40,241 nt of DNA from Sulfurimonas sp. (GCA_027063505.1 JAMORO010000017.1:1-40241), one strand, 5' to 3'. Shown: positions 26,063 through 34,726, counted from the stretch's first letter. Program-made: numbers and translations. The notes: generated by a model from the letters alone, not told the origin.

Positions 26063-26117
26063 TTTTACTTATTTTTCCATATCAACTATTAAGCCTAAAT
26101 ATGTATAATTCTATCTA

Positions 26118-26123
26118 TATAAT
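26118..26123 (+). promoter_or_regulatory. hisF operon promoter -10 element
   Basis: TATAAT about 65 bases before the hisF ATG, with another TATAAT at 26104-26109. It would drive hisF, the phosphorylase-like gene and rlmN, which are packed without gaps. Confidence 0.4.
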
Positions 26124-26188
26124 ATAAGGGATATTTCTATAAAGTTAATAGTAACTAGAATTAGAACTCCCCATAAGGTACTTAAAGT

Positions 26189-26950
26189 ATGAACTATTTC
26201 GCAAAAAGAATTATTCCTTGTCTTGATGTAAAAGATGGACGTGTTGTTAAAGGTGTTAACTTTGTTGGACTTAAAGATGCAGGTGATCCGGTTGAAGTTG
26301 CACGAAGATATAATGAAGAGGGAGCAGATGAACTCACATTTTTAGATATCACCGCTTCATCTGATAACCGAGATACTATCGTGGACATAGTAGCCCAAGT
26401 TGCACGAGAAATATTTATACCTTTAACAGTTGGTGGAGGAATCCGTAAACTAGAAGATATCTACGGACTACTCAATGTTGGTTGCGATAAAGTGAGTGTA
26501 AACTCAGCAGCTATTAAACGTCCAGAACTTATAAATGAAGGTTCTAAACGTTTTGGCTCTCAATGTATAGTAACTGCTATTGATGTCAAAAGAACAGAGA
26601 GTGGAAAGTATCATGTATTTCTTAATGGTGGTCGAGTAGATACAGGCCTTGATGCAGTAGAGTGGGCAAAAGAAGTAGTCGATAGAGGGGCAGGGGAGAT
26701 ACTCCTAACTTCTATGGATGCTGATGGAACAAAAGCTGGTTTTGAGCTTAATATTACAGAACAAATATCTAGAGCTGTAAATGTACCAGTTATTGCAAGT
26801 GGTGGAGCAGGGACTATGGAACACATAAAAGAAGCATTTGAGTGTGGAGCTGATGCTGCACTTGCTGCTTCTATCTTTCACTACAAAGAGATTGATATAA
26901 TGGATCTTAAACACTATCTTCATAATGAAAATATTCCGGTGCGTTTATAG
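26189..26950 (+). CDS. hisF: Imidazole glycerol phosphate synthase subunit HisF
   Basis: 253 residues, a complete (beta/alpha)8 barrel. The start [23 protein letters not shown] holds the catalytic Asp in CLDVKDG; the second is in VTAIDVKR. Phosphate-binding segments are [12 protein letters not shown] and [13 protein letters not shown]. HisF uses ammonia from HisH to form the imidazole ring of histidine. HisH is not in the window. The stop is directly followed by the next ATG. Confidence 0.96.
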   Translation: MNYFAKRIIPCLDVKDGRVVKGVNFVGLKDAGDPVEVARRYNEEGADELTFLDITASSDNRDTIVDIVAQVAREIFIPLTVGGGIRKLEDIYGLLNVGCDKVSVNSAAIKRPELINEGSKRFGSQCIVTAIDVKRTESGKYHVFLNGGRVDTGLDAVEWAKEVVDRGAGEILLTSMDADGTKAGFELNITEQISRAVNVPVIASGGAGTMEHIKEAFECGADAALAASIFHYKEIDIMDLKHYLHNENIPVRL

Positions 26951-27493
26951 ATGATAATCTGCGCAGGAAATAACGAAACATTTGATTTCGCACAACCAAT
27001 GGGTGTTGGTCTTATAGAGACAGCTATGAACCTCACGCGCCTCTGCCTTTTTGACAAACCAGAGTTTATCCTCTTTGTTGGAAGTGCAGGAAGCTATGGA
27101 GATGCAAAACTCTTCGATATAGTAGAGAGTAAAACAGCTGCTAACATTGAGTTAGCTTTTTTGAGTAATGATGCTTATACACCTCTAGATAATGTTGTTA
27201 CAACTAACGAAACTAACATTAAAGATATCGTAGTGAACTCTTCTAACTATATAAGCACTAACGAAACACTCACAAAAAACTTTTTAAAGTTTGGAGTTGG
27301 AATAGAAAATATGGAGTTTTTTGCAGTCCTTCAAGTCGCAAAAGAGTTTGATATTCCAGCCGGTGGTGTTTTTTGTATAACAAACTTTACTAACAAAAAT
27401 GCCCATGAGGACTTTATGAAAAACCATGATAAAGCAAAAGAACTCCTCACACAACATGTAAAAAAACGTATCAAGGAGCTAACTTCTAAATGA
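26951..27493 (+). CDS. Short purine-nucleoside phosphorylase / MTA nucleosidase-like protein
   Basis: 180 residues, shorter than the usual 230 or more for the PNP/UDP phosphorylase family. Family-like segments are FILFVGSAGSYGDAKLFDIV (compare the GxAGG...GDVV block) and GVGIENMEFFAVLQVAKEFDIPAGGVFCITNF, where the Glu of ENMEFF corresponds to the ribose-binding MES/MEG region. The N-terminal phosphate or substrate region appears trimmed. The substrate cannot be told; cleavage of a purine nucleoside such as methylthioadenosine or adenosine is plausible. It starts on the base after the hisF stop and overlaps rlmN by 4 bases (ATGA). No frame damage is seen, so the short length is likely native. 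Confidence 0.65.
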   Translation: MIICAGNNETFDFAQPMGVGLIETAMNLTRLCLFDKPEFILFVGSAGSYGDAKLFDIVESKTAANIELAFLSNDAYTPLDNVVTTNETNIKDIVVNSSNYISTNETLTKNFLKFGVGIENMEFFAVLQVAKEFDIPAGGVFCITNFTNKNAHEDFMKNHDKAKELLTQHVKKRIKELTSK

Positions 27494-28566
27494 ATGAACT
27501 AAAACCATCACTAATGGACTATACACAAAAAGAACTTCTAGAGTTTATCAAACCATCATTTCGAGCAAAACAACTGTTTGGTTGGATGTATCATCAGTAT
27601 GCTTCAAACTATGATGAGATGAAAAACATTCCTAAATCTATGAAAGAGGAGTTAGCAAAAAAATACTTAGTTAATCCCCTAAAAATAGTAAATAAAGAGG
27701 AGTCTACAGATGGAACTATCAAGTATCTCTTAGAACTTCAAGATGGCAAAACGATGGAAGCAGTCTGGCTCAAGATGAAAGATGAGCAAAAAGATGAATC
27801 AGGAAATGTTTTTCAAGAAGCAAAATATACTATCTGTGTCTCTACTCAAGTAGGGTGTAAAGTGGGATGTACTTTTTGTCTAACTGCAAAAGGTGGTTTT
27901 ACAAGAGACCTCACAGCAGGAGAGATAGTTGCACAAGTTGTAACACTCAAAAAAGATAACAACCACAAACACAACCGTAAGATAAACATCGTTTATATGG
28001 GTATGGGTGAGCCACTCGATAACCTAACAAACCTCACAAAAGCGATAGAGATCTTTAAAGAAGAGGAAGGCCTCTGTATTGGTGGTAAACGCCAAACTGT
28101 TAGTACTAGTGGTTTAAGTTCTAAAATAGATAGACTTGGAGAGATGGACTTAGGTGTTCATATAGCTATCTCTCTACATGCTGTTGATGATAAACTACGC
28201 TCTGAACTTATTCCAATGAATAAAGCACATAATATACAGTCAATTATAGATGCGGTTAAACGCTTTCCTATAGATACTCGTAAACGTGTTATGTTTGAGT
28301 ACCTTGTTATTAAAGGTAAAAATGATGATATTGGAAGTGCTAAAAAACTTGTAAAACTTCTTACAGACATTAAAGCGAAAGTAAACCTTATCTACTTTAA
28401 TCCATATCCGGGAACAGACTATGACAGACCAACTCGTGCTGATATGGTTGCCTTTCAAGAGTATTTAGTAAACCACGGTCTTCTCTGCACTATACGTGAC
28501 TCAAAGGGAATTGACATTAGTGCTGCTTGTGGTCAGCTAAAAGAAAAAACAGAAACACTTAACTAA
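27490..28566 (+). CDS. rlmN: 23S rRNA (adenine-C2)-methyltransferase RlmN
   Basis: 358 residues, radical SAM. The cluster cysteines are Cys 123, 127 and 130 in VGCKVGCTFC; the methyl-carrying cysteines are Cys 116 in ICVSTQ and Cys 347 in ISAACGQL. GGFTRDLTAGEIV and VYMGMGEPLDN are further family blocks. RlmN makes m2A in 23S rRNA (A2503) and in some tRNAs. Translation is probably coupled to the gene upstream. A terminator-like hairpin follows. Confidence 0.96.
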   Translation: MNELKPSLMDYTQKELLEFIKPSFRAKQLFGWMYHQYASNYDEMKNIPKSMKEELAKKYLVNPLKIVNKEESTDGTIKYLLELQDGKTMEAVWLKMKDEQKDESGNVFQEAKYTICVSTQVGCKVGCTFCLTAKGGFTRDLTAGEIVAQVVTLKKDNNHKHNRKINIVYMGMGEPLDNLTNLTKAIEIFKEEEGLCIGGKRQTVSTSGLSSKIDRLGEMDLGVHIAISLHAVDDKLRSELIPMNKAHNIQSIIDAVKRFPIDTRKRVMFEYLVIKGKNDDIGSAKKLVKLLTDIKAKVNLIYFNPYPGTDYDRPTRADMVAFQEYLVNHGLLCTIRDSKGIDISAACGQLKEKTETLN

Positions 28567-28569
28567 CAA

Positions 28570-28608
28570 CTCTAGGAGTATAATTTCAAGTATGAAGTTA
28601 TACTAGAG
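28570..28608 (+). terminator. Terminator hairpin after rlmN
   Basis: CTCTA/TAGAG and GTATAA/TTATAC stack as an 11-pair stem with a GGA bulge, topped by TTCA-AGTA-TGAA. CTCTTTT follows. It starts 3 bases after the rlmN stop. Confidence 0.6.
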
Positions 28609-28631
28609 CTCTTTTACTCTACAAAGAGAGT

Positions 28632-28637
28632 TATAAT
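28632..28637 (+). promoter_or_regulatory. Promoter -10 of the 31-residue microprotein gene
   Basis: TATAAT 31 bases before the ATG at 28668 and downstream of the rlmN terminator, giving a leader of about 24 bases with AAAGGA at 28657-28662. Confidence 0.5.
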
Positions 28638-28667
28638 ATACTTCTTCAATAAAATCAAAGGAATCAA

Positions 28668-28763
28668 ATGAGTGGTGTTGACATAGCAGAAATCATTCTA
28701 TTAGTTGTTGTCTTTGCAGTGGGAGTAGGTGGTTTCATCTATGCTGCTACTAAAGAAGATTAG
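28668..28763 (+). CDS. 31-residue single-pass membrane microprotein
   Basis: The frame reads MSGVDIAEIILLVVVFAVGVG then GFIYAATKED and stops. It has one helix of about 20 hydrophobic residues (7-26), an acidic N-terminal cap and a charged tail. A strong Shine-Dalgarno sequence (AAAGGA), a TATAAT promoter and flanking hairpins on both sides support a real gene. No function is recognisable; small single-helix proteins often modulate membrane complexes. It is too short for most gene finders. Confidence 0.65.
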   Translation: MSGVDIAEIILLVVVFAVGVGGFIYAATKED

Positions 28764-28765
28764 TC

Positions 28766-28787
28766 TTTTACCTAATTTATGGTAAAA
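28766..28787 (+). terminator. Hairpin after the microprotein gene
   Basis: TTTTACC pairs with GGTAAAA around TAATTTAT, 2 bases after the stop. The right arm is followed by TAATTT. It may be a weak terminator; the same AT-rich bases could carry the promoter of the next gene. Confidence 0.35.
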
Positions 28788-28815
28788 TAATTTAAAATCA
28801 AAAAAGGAATGACAA

Positions 28816-29052
28816 ATGGCAGAAAAAACTGATGCAGACAGAATAAAAGAAGTATATAAACTATGTAAAGGTCACTTTGGTGATGTTCAATTTGTAGGTA
28901 TTAAATACCACAATAAAATTGGTTGGATGGCAAAAGCACAACTTGGTGAAGATTTTGAGAATCTTTCGGCAGATGGAAAAACTAGTTCTGACGCTCTAAG
29001 AAATTTACGTGGTCGTGTGAAAAAAATCATTAAAAGATATAACGGCGTTTAA
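28816..29052 (+). CDS. 78-residue conserved-looking protein of unknown function
   Basis: A small basic soluble protein with AAAAAGGA ahead of its ATG. It starts with a charged helix (DADRIKEVYKLCKGHFGD), then beta-like segments (VQFVGIKYHNKIGWMAKAQLG) and ends in a helix with SDALRNLRGRVKKIIKRY. One Cys is present (residue 17). No family recognised. The basic C-terminal helix could bind nucleic acid, but this is a guess. Confidence 0.7.
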   Translation: MAEKTDADRIKEVYKLCKGHFGDVQFVGIKYHNKIGWMAKAQLGEDFENLSADGKTSSDALRNLRGRVKKIIKRYNGV

Positions 29053-29434
29053 TAACCAAATGTAAGTAAACGACCAACACACCAGGGAGGTCGTTTATGA
29101 GTGTAATAATACCCTACTAATCTTATAAATACCTAACAAATAATCTTCAAAGTTAAAACTTACATTTCAAAATCTTACTTTTAAAACAAACTCTAAAGAA
29201 AAATAAATCTACTATTCTTCTCTATCTGTCTATTATTCACATATTGTTGTAAAGTGTGAATAGCATAAACCTTTAGTAGAAATAAATTTGAAAATTCTTA
29301 TAGATTTTAAGAATTTATTTATATAAAAATTTGCTGAATCAGAATCTTTACTCTTACTTAAACTCCCTAGTATAGGGATTTATTGACTAGTGAGAAAGAA
29401 GTGGGATTATAAATCAATTCTATTTTTAGTTCTT
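29053..29434. other. 382-base non-coding stretch with several hairpins
   Basis: No gene is seen on either strand. The left end has TAAACGACC/GGTCGTTTA (29067-29097, 13-base loop). TATTCACA/TGTGAATA lies at 29234-29262, AAATTCTT/AAGAATTT at 29292-29316, and TCCCTA-GTA-TAGGGA at 29364-29378. The first could end transcription of the 78-residue gene and the last that of the leftward pseudouridine synthase. The middle two remain unexplained; a small RNA is possible. Confidence 0.5.
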
Positions 29435-30376
29435 TTAAAAGTTATTCACATCCATTGATTCAAAACAGACATTTTTAAAATCAACACTACTTCTAATCTT
29501 ATAAACCTCCGAGTAAAGTTCAAACTCTAATTCACAAGCATGAAGAAGTAAACGCGATGCTCCTCCATTTTTAATTCTATCGAGTGGAGACAACTCTTTA
29601 TCTAAAAACTTTACAAGATTAGCATCATCTTGACCATAAACTGGGTCACCAACTATTGTATGTTTCACGTGAAACAAATGCACCCGTATCTGATGTTGTC
29701 TTCCTGTGTGAGGAGAACACTCTACAAGAGTCATATCTTTCTCGGGGAAATACTCTAATGGCTTAAAAGTAGTCTTAGAAGCTTTACCATCTTCATGAAC
29801 TTTAACTATCATTCTAACCATTGCGGAACTTTGATCTTGTGAACGCAGAAGAGGAGCTTCAACTACAAGCTCCTCTTTCATCTCACCATGAACCATTGCA
29901 AGATACTTCTTCTTCATATCTCGCTCTTGGAACATCATCTTTATTTCTCGTTCACTTACCTTGTTTTTGGCACAGAGAACTAATCCACTTGTCTCTTGGT
30001 CTATACGATGAGCGATGTTAGCATCGCGACCAAACTGAAACTTAAGTTCATCTATAAGAGAGTAGGGTGTGCGTTTTGTCTGAGGATGCACTAGCACACC
30101 ACTTGGCTTATCAAAAACAACAAACTCCTCCTCTTCAAAAGTAGCTTTTAGTCCTTTTGTAATTGGCTCAAAGTGAATGAACTCTATCTCACCCTCTATC
30201 TCACCTGCAGTACGAACCATCTTCTCTCCATCTACTAAAACTCTTCCTTTAGATATGAAACGCTGTGCTTCTCTCTGTGTGTATCCAAGTTCGTTTACTA
30301 TATAAAAAACAGCTCTCTGTCTTTTCTCTACAAAATATTTATTCTTTACAAATGGCAAGGGAAGTCCTTCTGGCAT
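29435..30376 (-). CDS. RluA/RluD-family 23S rRNA pseudouridine synthase
   Basis: 313 residues. An S4-type RNA-binding domain is at the start (GYTQREAQRFISKGRVLVDGE), followed by the RluA catalytic domain: FDKPSGVLVHP, the active Asp 126 in AHRIDQETSGLVL, and HTGRQHQIRVHLFHVKHTIVGDPVYG. It isomerises uridines in rRNA, or in tRNA for some relatives; the exact target cannot be read. A perfect parS site lies inside the gene at 29661-29676 and encodes part of FHVKH. It is convergent with the 78-residue gene and divergent from purB. Confidence 0.88.
   Translation of the reverse strand: MPEGLPLPFVKNKYFVEKRQRAVFYIVNELGYTQREAQRFISKGRVLVDGEKMVRTAGEIEGEIEFIHFEPITKGLKATFEEEEFVVFDKPSGVLVHPQTKRTPYSLIDELKFQFGRDANIAHRIDQETSGLVLCAKNKVSEREIKMMFQERDMKKKYLAMVHGEMKEELVVEAPLLRSQDQSSAMVRMIVKVHEDGKASKTTFKPLEYFPEKDMTLVECSPHTGRQHQIRVHLFHVKHTIVGDPVYGQDDANLVKFLDKELSPLDRIKNGGASRLLLHACELEFELYSEVYKIRSSVDFKNVCFESMDVNNF
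29661..29676. other. parS site inside the pseudouridine synthase gene
   Basis: A second perfect TGTTTCACGTGAAACA, 3,614 bases from the first. Being a palindrome it reads the same on both strands. Confidence 0.9.
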
Positions 30377-30468
30377 TTAATTGGTTTATTATGATTATTT
30401 TAGTAAAATGTCATACTTAAATCAACACGAATTTTAGCACAATAAATTTCATAATATAAAGGCTTATA

Positions 30469-31797
30469 ATGGTAGAAAGATATTCACGTCCAGAGATGGC
30501 AGAAAAATGGACTCAACATGCACGTTATGCAGCATGGCTTGAAGTAGAAAAAGCGGCTGTAAAAGCTTGGGCAAAACTTGGAAAGATTCCTCAAGATGAT
30601 GCAGATAAGATTGTAAAAAATGCTACATTCTCTGTAGAACGTATAGAAGAGATAGAAGCAGTTACTAAACATGACCTTATCGCGTTTAATACAAGTGTAT
30701 CTGAAAGCCTTGGTGATGAATCAAGATGGTTCCACTATGGTATGACTTCTTCTGATGCAGTTGATACTGGTGTTGCTATTCAAATGAGAGACTCTTTAAA
30801 CATTATCATCGCTGATGTGAAGATGATGATGGAGTCTATCAAGGTAAGGGCAGAAGAGCATAAGATGACTCTTATGGTTGGACGTTCTCATGGTATCCAC
30901 GGTGAGCCTATCACTTTTGGTTTGACTCTTGCTGTATGGTATGACGAAATGGCTCGTCATCTTTTAAACCTTGAGCAGACTATGGAAGTAATCGCTGTTG
31001 GTCAAATCTCTGGAGCTATGGGTAACTTTGCACATGCACCTTTAGAACTTGAAGAGTATGCGATGGCAGAACTAGGTCTTAAACCAGAACCAGTTTCCAA
31101 CCAAGTTGTTCACCGTGATCGTTATGCAAGACTTGCATCTACACTAGCACTTATCGCTTCAAGTGTAGAAAAGTTTGCTGTTCAAGTAAGACACCTACAA
31201 CGAACAGAAGTATATGAAGCGGAAGAGTTCTTTGCAAAAGGTCAAAAAGGTTCTTCTGCAATGCCACACAAACGTAATCCTATTCTTACAGAAAACATTA
31301 CGGGTCTTGCAAGAACTATACGTGCTTACGCTGCACCTGCTATGGAAAATGTAGCACTATGGCACGAGCGTGATATCTCTCACTCATCAAATGAGCGTTT
31401 CTGGTTACCTGATGCTTTTATCACTATGGACTTTATGCTTCACCGTATGAATAACGTTATAGCAAACCTTACTGTCTTTCCTAAAAACATGATGAAGAAC
31501 CTAAACCTCACTGGTGGACTAGTTTTCTCTCAACGTGTTTTATTAGAGCTTCCACTTCAAGGTGTTTCACGTGAAGATGCTTACCGTATTGTTCAGAGAA
31601 ATGCTATGAAAGTATGGGAAGAGATTCAAGGTGGTCGCCCAACTACAAATGAAGCAGGTGAGTCACTTTATCTTAACCACTTGTTAGCAGATGAAGAGTT
31701 ACGTAACTCACTGAGTGAAGAGCAGATTCGTGAGTGTTTTAACTACGACTATTACACTAAAAATGTTGATAACATTTTCAAACGTGTGTTTAAATAA
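30469..31797 (+). CDS. purB: Adenylosuccinate lyase
   Basis: 442 residues. The fumarase/aspartase-superfamily signature is GQKGSSAMPHKRNP; other blocks are FHYGMTSSDAVDTG, GRSHGIHGEPITFG and ALWHERDISHSSNER. It acts twice in purine synthesis, splitting SAICAR and adenylosuccinate. The ATG has AAAGG about 7 bases upstream. A hairpin follows the stop. Confidence 0.96.
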   Translation: MVERYSRPEMAEKWTQHARYAAWLEVEKAAVKAWAKLGKIPQDDADKIVKNATFSVERIEEIEAVTKHDLIAFNTSVSESLGDESRWFHYGMTSSDAVDTGVAIQMRDSLNIIIADVKMMMESIKVRAEEHKMTLMVGRSHGIHGEPITFGLTLAVWYDEMARHLLNLEQTMEVIAVGQISGAMGNFAHAPLELEEYAMAELGLKPEPVSNQVVHRDRYARLASTLALIASSVEKFAVQVRHLQRTEVYEAEEFFAKGQKGSSAMPHKRNPILTENITGLARTIRAYAAPAMENVALWHERDISHSSNERFWLPDAFITMDFMLHRMNNVIANLTVFPKNMMKNLNLTGGLVFSQRVLLELPLQGVSREDAYRIVQRNAMKVWEEIQGGRPTTNEAGESLYLNHLLADEELRNSLSEEQIRECFNYDYYTKNVDNIFKRVFK

Positions 31798-31814
31798 ACT
31801 CACTAAAATATCAC

Positions 31815-31839
31815 TAGTATAACCTCTTTGGTTATGCTA
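31815..31839 (+). terminator. Hairpin after purB
   Basis: TAGTATAACC pairs with GGTTATGCTA (one G-T pair) around TCTTT. No T-run follows immediately. The 170 bases between it and nrdA are AT-rich without a gene. Confidence 0.45.
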
Positions 31840-32011
31840 ATTATTACTCCCATTTATCCTCTAAATTTCTTTATATTTTTTGCTTCATTTCAGAATTCCA
31901 TTACTATTGTTTAGATAAAATCAACTTTCATAAAGTCTAGTTTTTACTGAAAAATTCCACCGATATTTAAGTAAAAACTATATTTATAGATAGCCACTAG
32001 GAAACATATTT

Positions 32012-34378
32012 ATGATTACAATTTTAAAACGAAACGGACGAACAGAACCATTAGATATCTCAAAAATCCAGAAGTACACATCAGCCGCTGTAAAAGGTTT
32101 AGGAAATGTAAGTCAGAGTGAACTTGAGGTAGATGCACAGATTCACTTTCGTGATGGTATCACTTCTAAAGAGATTCAAGAGACACTTATAAAAACTGCT
32201 GTTGATAAGATAGACATCGATGCACCTAACTGGACTTTTGTCGCTTCTCGTCTTTTCATCTTTAACCTTTATCACCAAGTAAATGGTTTTACAGGATATG
32301 GTTCTCTAAAAGAGTACTTCTTAAAAGGCGAGAAAGAGGGACGTATACTTCTTGGGCTTAAAGAGATGTATGATCTTGATGAGTTAGAAACACACTTAGT
32401 CCCTGAAAGAGATTTTCAGTTTAACTATCTCGGTGTAAAAACGCTCTATGACAGATACCTTATAAAAGATAGTAACGGAAACCCTATAGAGTTACCACAA
32501 CATATGTTTATGGCTATCTCAATGTTCCTAGCACAAAGAGAAGAGAACCGTACAGAGTGGGCTGTAAAATTTTACAACATGATAAGTCAGTTTGAGGTTA
32601 TGCTTGCAACACCAACACTCTCAAACGCAAGAACAACACGTCACCAACTAAGCTCTTGTTACATCGGTTCAACTCCAGATAACATCGAAGGTATTTTCGA
32701 TGCTTATCAAGAGATGGCTATGCTCTCTAAGTTTGGTGGAGGAATCGGTTGGGACTGGACACAAGTTCGTTCTATGGGAAGTTTTATTGATGGTCATAAA
32801 AATGCAGCAGGTGGAACAGTACCATTTCTTAAAATAACAAATGACATTGCTATTGCAGTTGATCAACTTGGAACTCGTAAAGGTGCGATTGCTGTTTACC
32901 TTGAGCCTTGGCATATAGATATAAATGACTTTTTAGATCTGAAGAAAAACTCTGGTGAAGAGCGTAGACGTGCACATGATCTTTTCCCTTCACTTTGGTT
33001 AAACGATATATTTATGCAGCGTGTTCAAGAGGATGGTATATGGACACTATTTGACCCTTATGATGTTCGTGAACTTTCAACTATGTATGGCGATGAGTTT
33101 AATAAACGCTATCTAGAGTTAGAGCAAGATGAGAGCATCGTAAAAGAGAAACTTAAAGCAAAAGATTTATGGAAAAAGATCCTTACTTCTTACTTTGAGA
33201 CGGGCTCTCCATTTCTCTGTTTTAAAGATAACGCTAACCGTGCAAATCCAAATGACCATTATGGTGTTATACGTAGCTCAAACCTCTGTACAGAGATTTT
33301 TCAAAACACTAACCCTAACCACTATAAAATCAAGTTTATATTTGAGAATGGTGATAGTGTTAGTTATGAAGAGGAAGAGATTGTTAAAGTTGATAGTGGC
33401 ATAGAGAAACCTGCTAAAAAAGTAACAGCATTAGACTCGCTAGGTGGTCTTCCAATCTTCGTAGTAGAGAAAGAGAAAGTAAATGGTGACACTGCAGTTT
33501 GTAACCTTGCATCTATAAACCTCTCACGAATAAATACTAAAGAGGACATAAACCGCATAGTTCCAACAGCTGTGAGATGTTTAGATAATGTTATAGATCT
33601 AAACTTCTACCCGGTAGAGAAAGTAAAACGTACTAACATGAGAAGCCGATCTATAGGTCTTGGTGTTATGGGTGAAGCACAGATGTTAGCTGAAGCAGCT
33701 ATCACATGGGGAACACAAGAGCACTTTGATAAGATAGATGAAATCATGGAAGCTGTTTGTTATAACACTATTTCTGCTTCATCTGATTTAGCAGTAGAAA
33801 AAGGTTCATACCCTGAGTTTGATGGAAGTAAATGGAGTCGTGGTATTTTTCCTCAAGACCATGCAAATGCAGAAGTACTTAACCTTGTAGATCGTGGTGG
33901 ACTTTTTGCATCAGCTTATGAGTGGGATGAGCTACGTTCACGTGTTCAAAAACAGGGTATGCGTAATGGTTACTTAATGGCGGTTGCGCCTACAAGCTCT
34001 ATCTCAATCCTAACAGGAACAACTCAAGCTATTGAACCAGTATTTAAACGTAAATGGTTTGAAGAGAACTTATCTGGACTTATCCCTGTTGTTGTTCCTA
34101 AACTCTCACCAGATACTTGGAGCTACTACACACCAGCCTATGATCTCAATCAAACACTTCTTATAAAAGCAGCAGCCATTCGTCAAAAATGGATAGATCA
34201 AGGGCAGTCTCTTAATATCTTTATAACACTTGATAAAGCGAGTGGCCGTTACTTAAATGAGATCTATATGCTAGCATGGAAACTTGGTCTTAAATCTACT
34301 TACTATCTCCGTTCTCAGTCACCAGAAGTGGCAAATGATGTAGAAGATAGAAGCATGGAGTGTGTTGGTTGTCAGTAG
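32012..34378 (+). CDS. nrdA: Ribonucleoside-diphosphate reductase class I alpha subunit
   Basis: 788 residues. An ATP-cone comes first (ITILKRNGRTEPLDISKIQKYTSAAV), then the catalytic barrel with ATPTLSNARTTRHQLSSCYIGS, NLCTEIFQNT and the second redox Cys in AVCNLASINLSR, and MAVAPTSSISILTGTTQAIEP. The C-terminal pair CVGC passes electrons from thioredoxin or glutaredoxin. It reduces ribonucleotides to deoxyribonucleotides with an NrdB radical subunit, which is not in this window. About 210 bases of AT-rich DNA precede it; I see no clear NrdR box pair. The next gene overlaps its end. Confidence 0.94.
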   Translation: MITILKRNGRTEPLDISKIQKYTSAAVKGLGNVSQSELEVDAQIHFRDGITSKEIQETLIKTAVDKIDIDAPNWTFVASRLFIFNLYHQVNGFTGYGSLKEYFLKGEKEGRILLGLKEMYDLDELETHLVPERDFQFNYLGVKTLYDRYLIKDSNGNPIELPQHMFMAISMFLAQREENRTEWAVKFYNMISQFEVMLATPTLSNARTTRHQLSSCYIGSTPDNIEGIFDAYQEMAMLSKFGGGIGWDWTQVRSMGSFIDGHKNAAGGTVPFLKITNDIAIAVDQLGTRKGAIAVYLEPWHIDINDFLDLKKNSGEERRRAHDLFPSLWLNDIFMQRVQEDGIWTLFDPYDVRELSTMYGDEFNKRYLELEQDESIVKEKLKAKDLWKKILTSYFETGSPFLCFKDNANRANPNDHYGVIRSSNLCTEIFQNTNPNHYKIKFIFENGDSVSYEEEEIVKVDSGIEKPAKKVTALDSLGGLPIFVVEKEKVNGDTAVCNLASINLSRINTKEDINRIVPTAVRCLDNVIDLNFYPVEKVKRTNMRSRSIGLGVMGEAQMLAEAAITWGTQEHFDKIDEIMEAVCYNTISASSDLAVEKGSYPEFDGSKWSRGIFPQDHANAEVLNLVDRGGLFASAYEWDELRSRVQKQGMRNGYLMAVAPTSSISILTGTTQAIEPVFKRKWFEENLSGLIPVVVPKLSPDTWSYYTPAYDLNQTLLIKAAAIRQKWIDQGQSLNIFITLDKASGRYLNEIYMLAWKLGLKSTYYLRSQSPEVANDVEDRSMECVGCQ

Positions 34379-34716
34379 GCATCGACTTAGAACGTTTCGA
34401 ACACTTTAAAGATGCGGAGTGGCGTTTACTTGAGATAGAATCTCCTACTCAAATGAAAGCTGTCTTTGCCGTACAAGATAAAGCACGTGCCTATGACTGG
34501 ATAACAATAGCGTTTACTTTTACCGGAGTAAGTGATGCAAGACTACTTGATGGTAACAGAATTAGTCATGTAGATATGAGTGAAGGAATAAATATAATCA
34601 AAGATGAAAATTTGTTTGCATTTGGAATTGGAGAGTGCTATAATGTAGACACTGTAAAAAACTCTTCATGTTATATTATCGCTTCTGGTATAAAGTATGA
34701 AGAGGGACAATTTTAA
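34369..34716 (+). CDS. Small protein of unknown function between nrdA and fliW
   Basis: About 115 residues from a TTG at 34369 (GGAG lies 8 bases upstream, inside nrdA); a GTG at 34360 is the other option. It overlaps the nrdA end by 10 bases and ends 10 bases before the fliW ATG. Composition is that of a small globular alpha/beta protein (LLEIESPTQMKAVFAVQDKARAYDWITIAFTF...), with Cys in GIGECYNVD and SSCYIIASG. No signal peptide or membrane helix is seen. I do not recognise the family. Its position suggests translational coupling to nrdA. Confidence 0.7.
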   Translation: MSVGIDLERFEHFKDAEWRLLEIESPTQMKAVFAVQDKARAYDWITIAFTFTGVSDARLLDGNRISHVDMSEGINIIKDENLFAFGIGECYNVDTVKNSSCYIIASGIKYEEGQF

Positions 34717-34726
34717 AGGATTGAAT

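Noticed and set aside
26047-29676. Replication origin at the parS sites
   Set aside because: No dnaA or dnaN gene and no cluster of DnaA boxes is visible; parS alone shows only probable proximity.
31563-31578. parS-like TGTTTCACGTGAAGAT inside purB
   Set aside because: It matches parS only over the first 13 bases, and it encodes the conserved GVSREDAY motif of adenylosuccinate lyase, so it is likely set by the protein.
31840-32011. Possible NrdR boxes before nrdA
   Set aside because: A CTATATTTATAG sequence is present near 31978, but I found no second box at the usual spacing, and AT-rich DNA gives such matches by chance.
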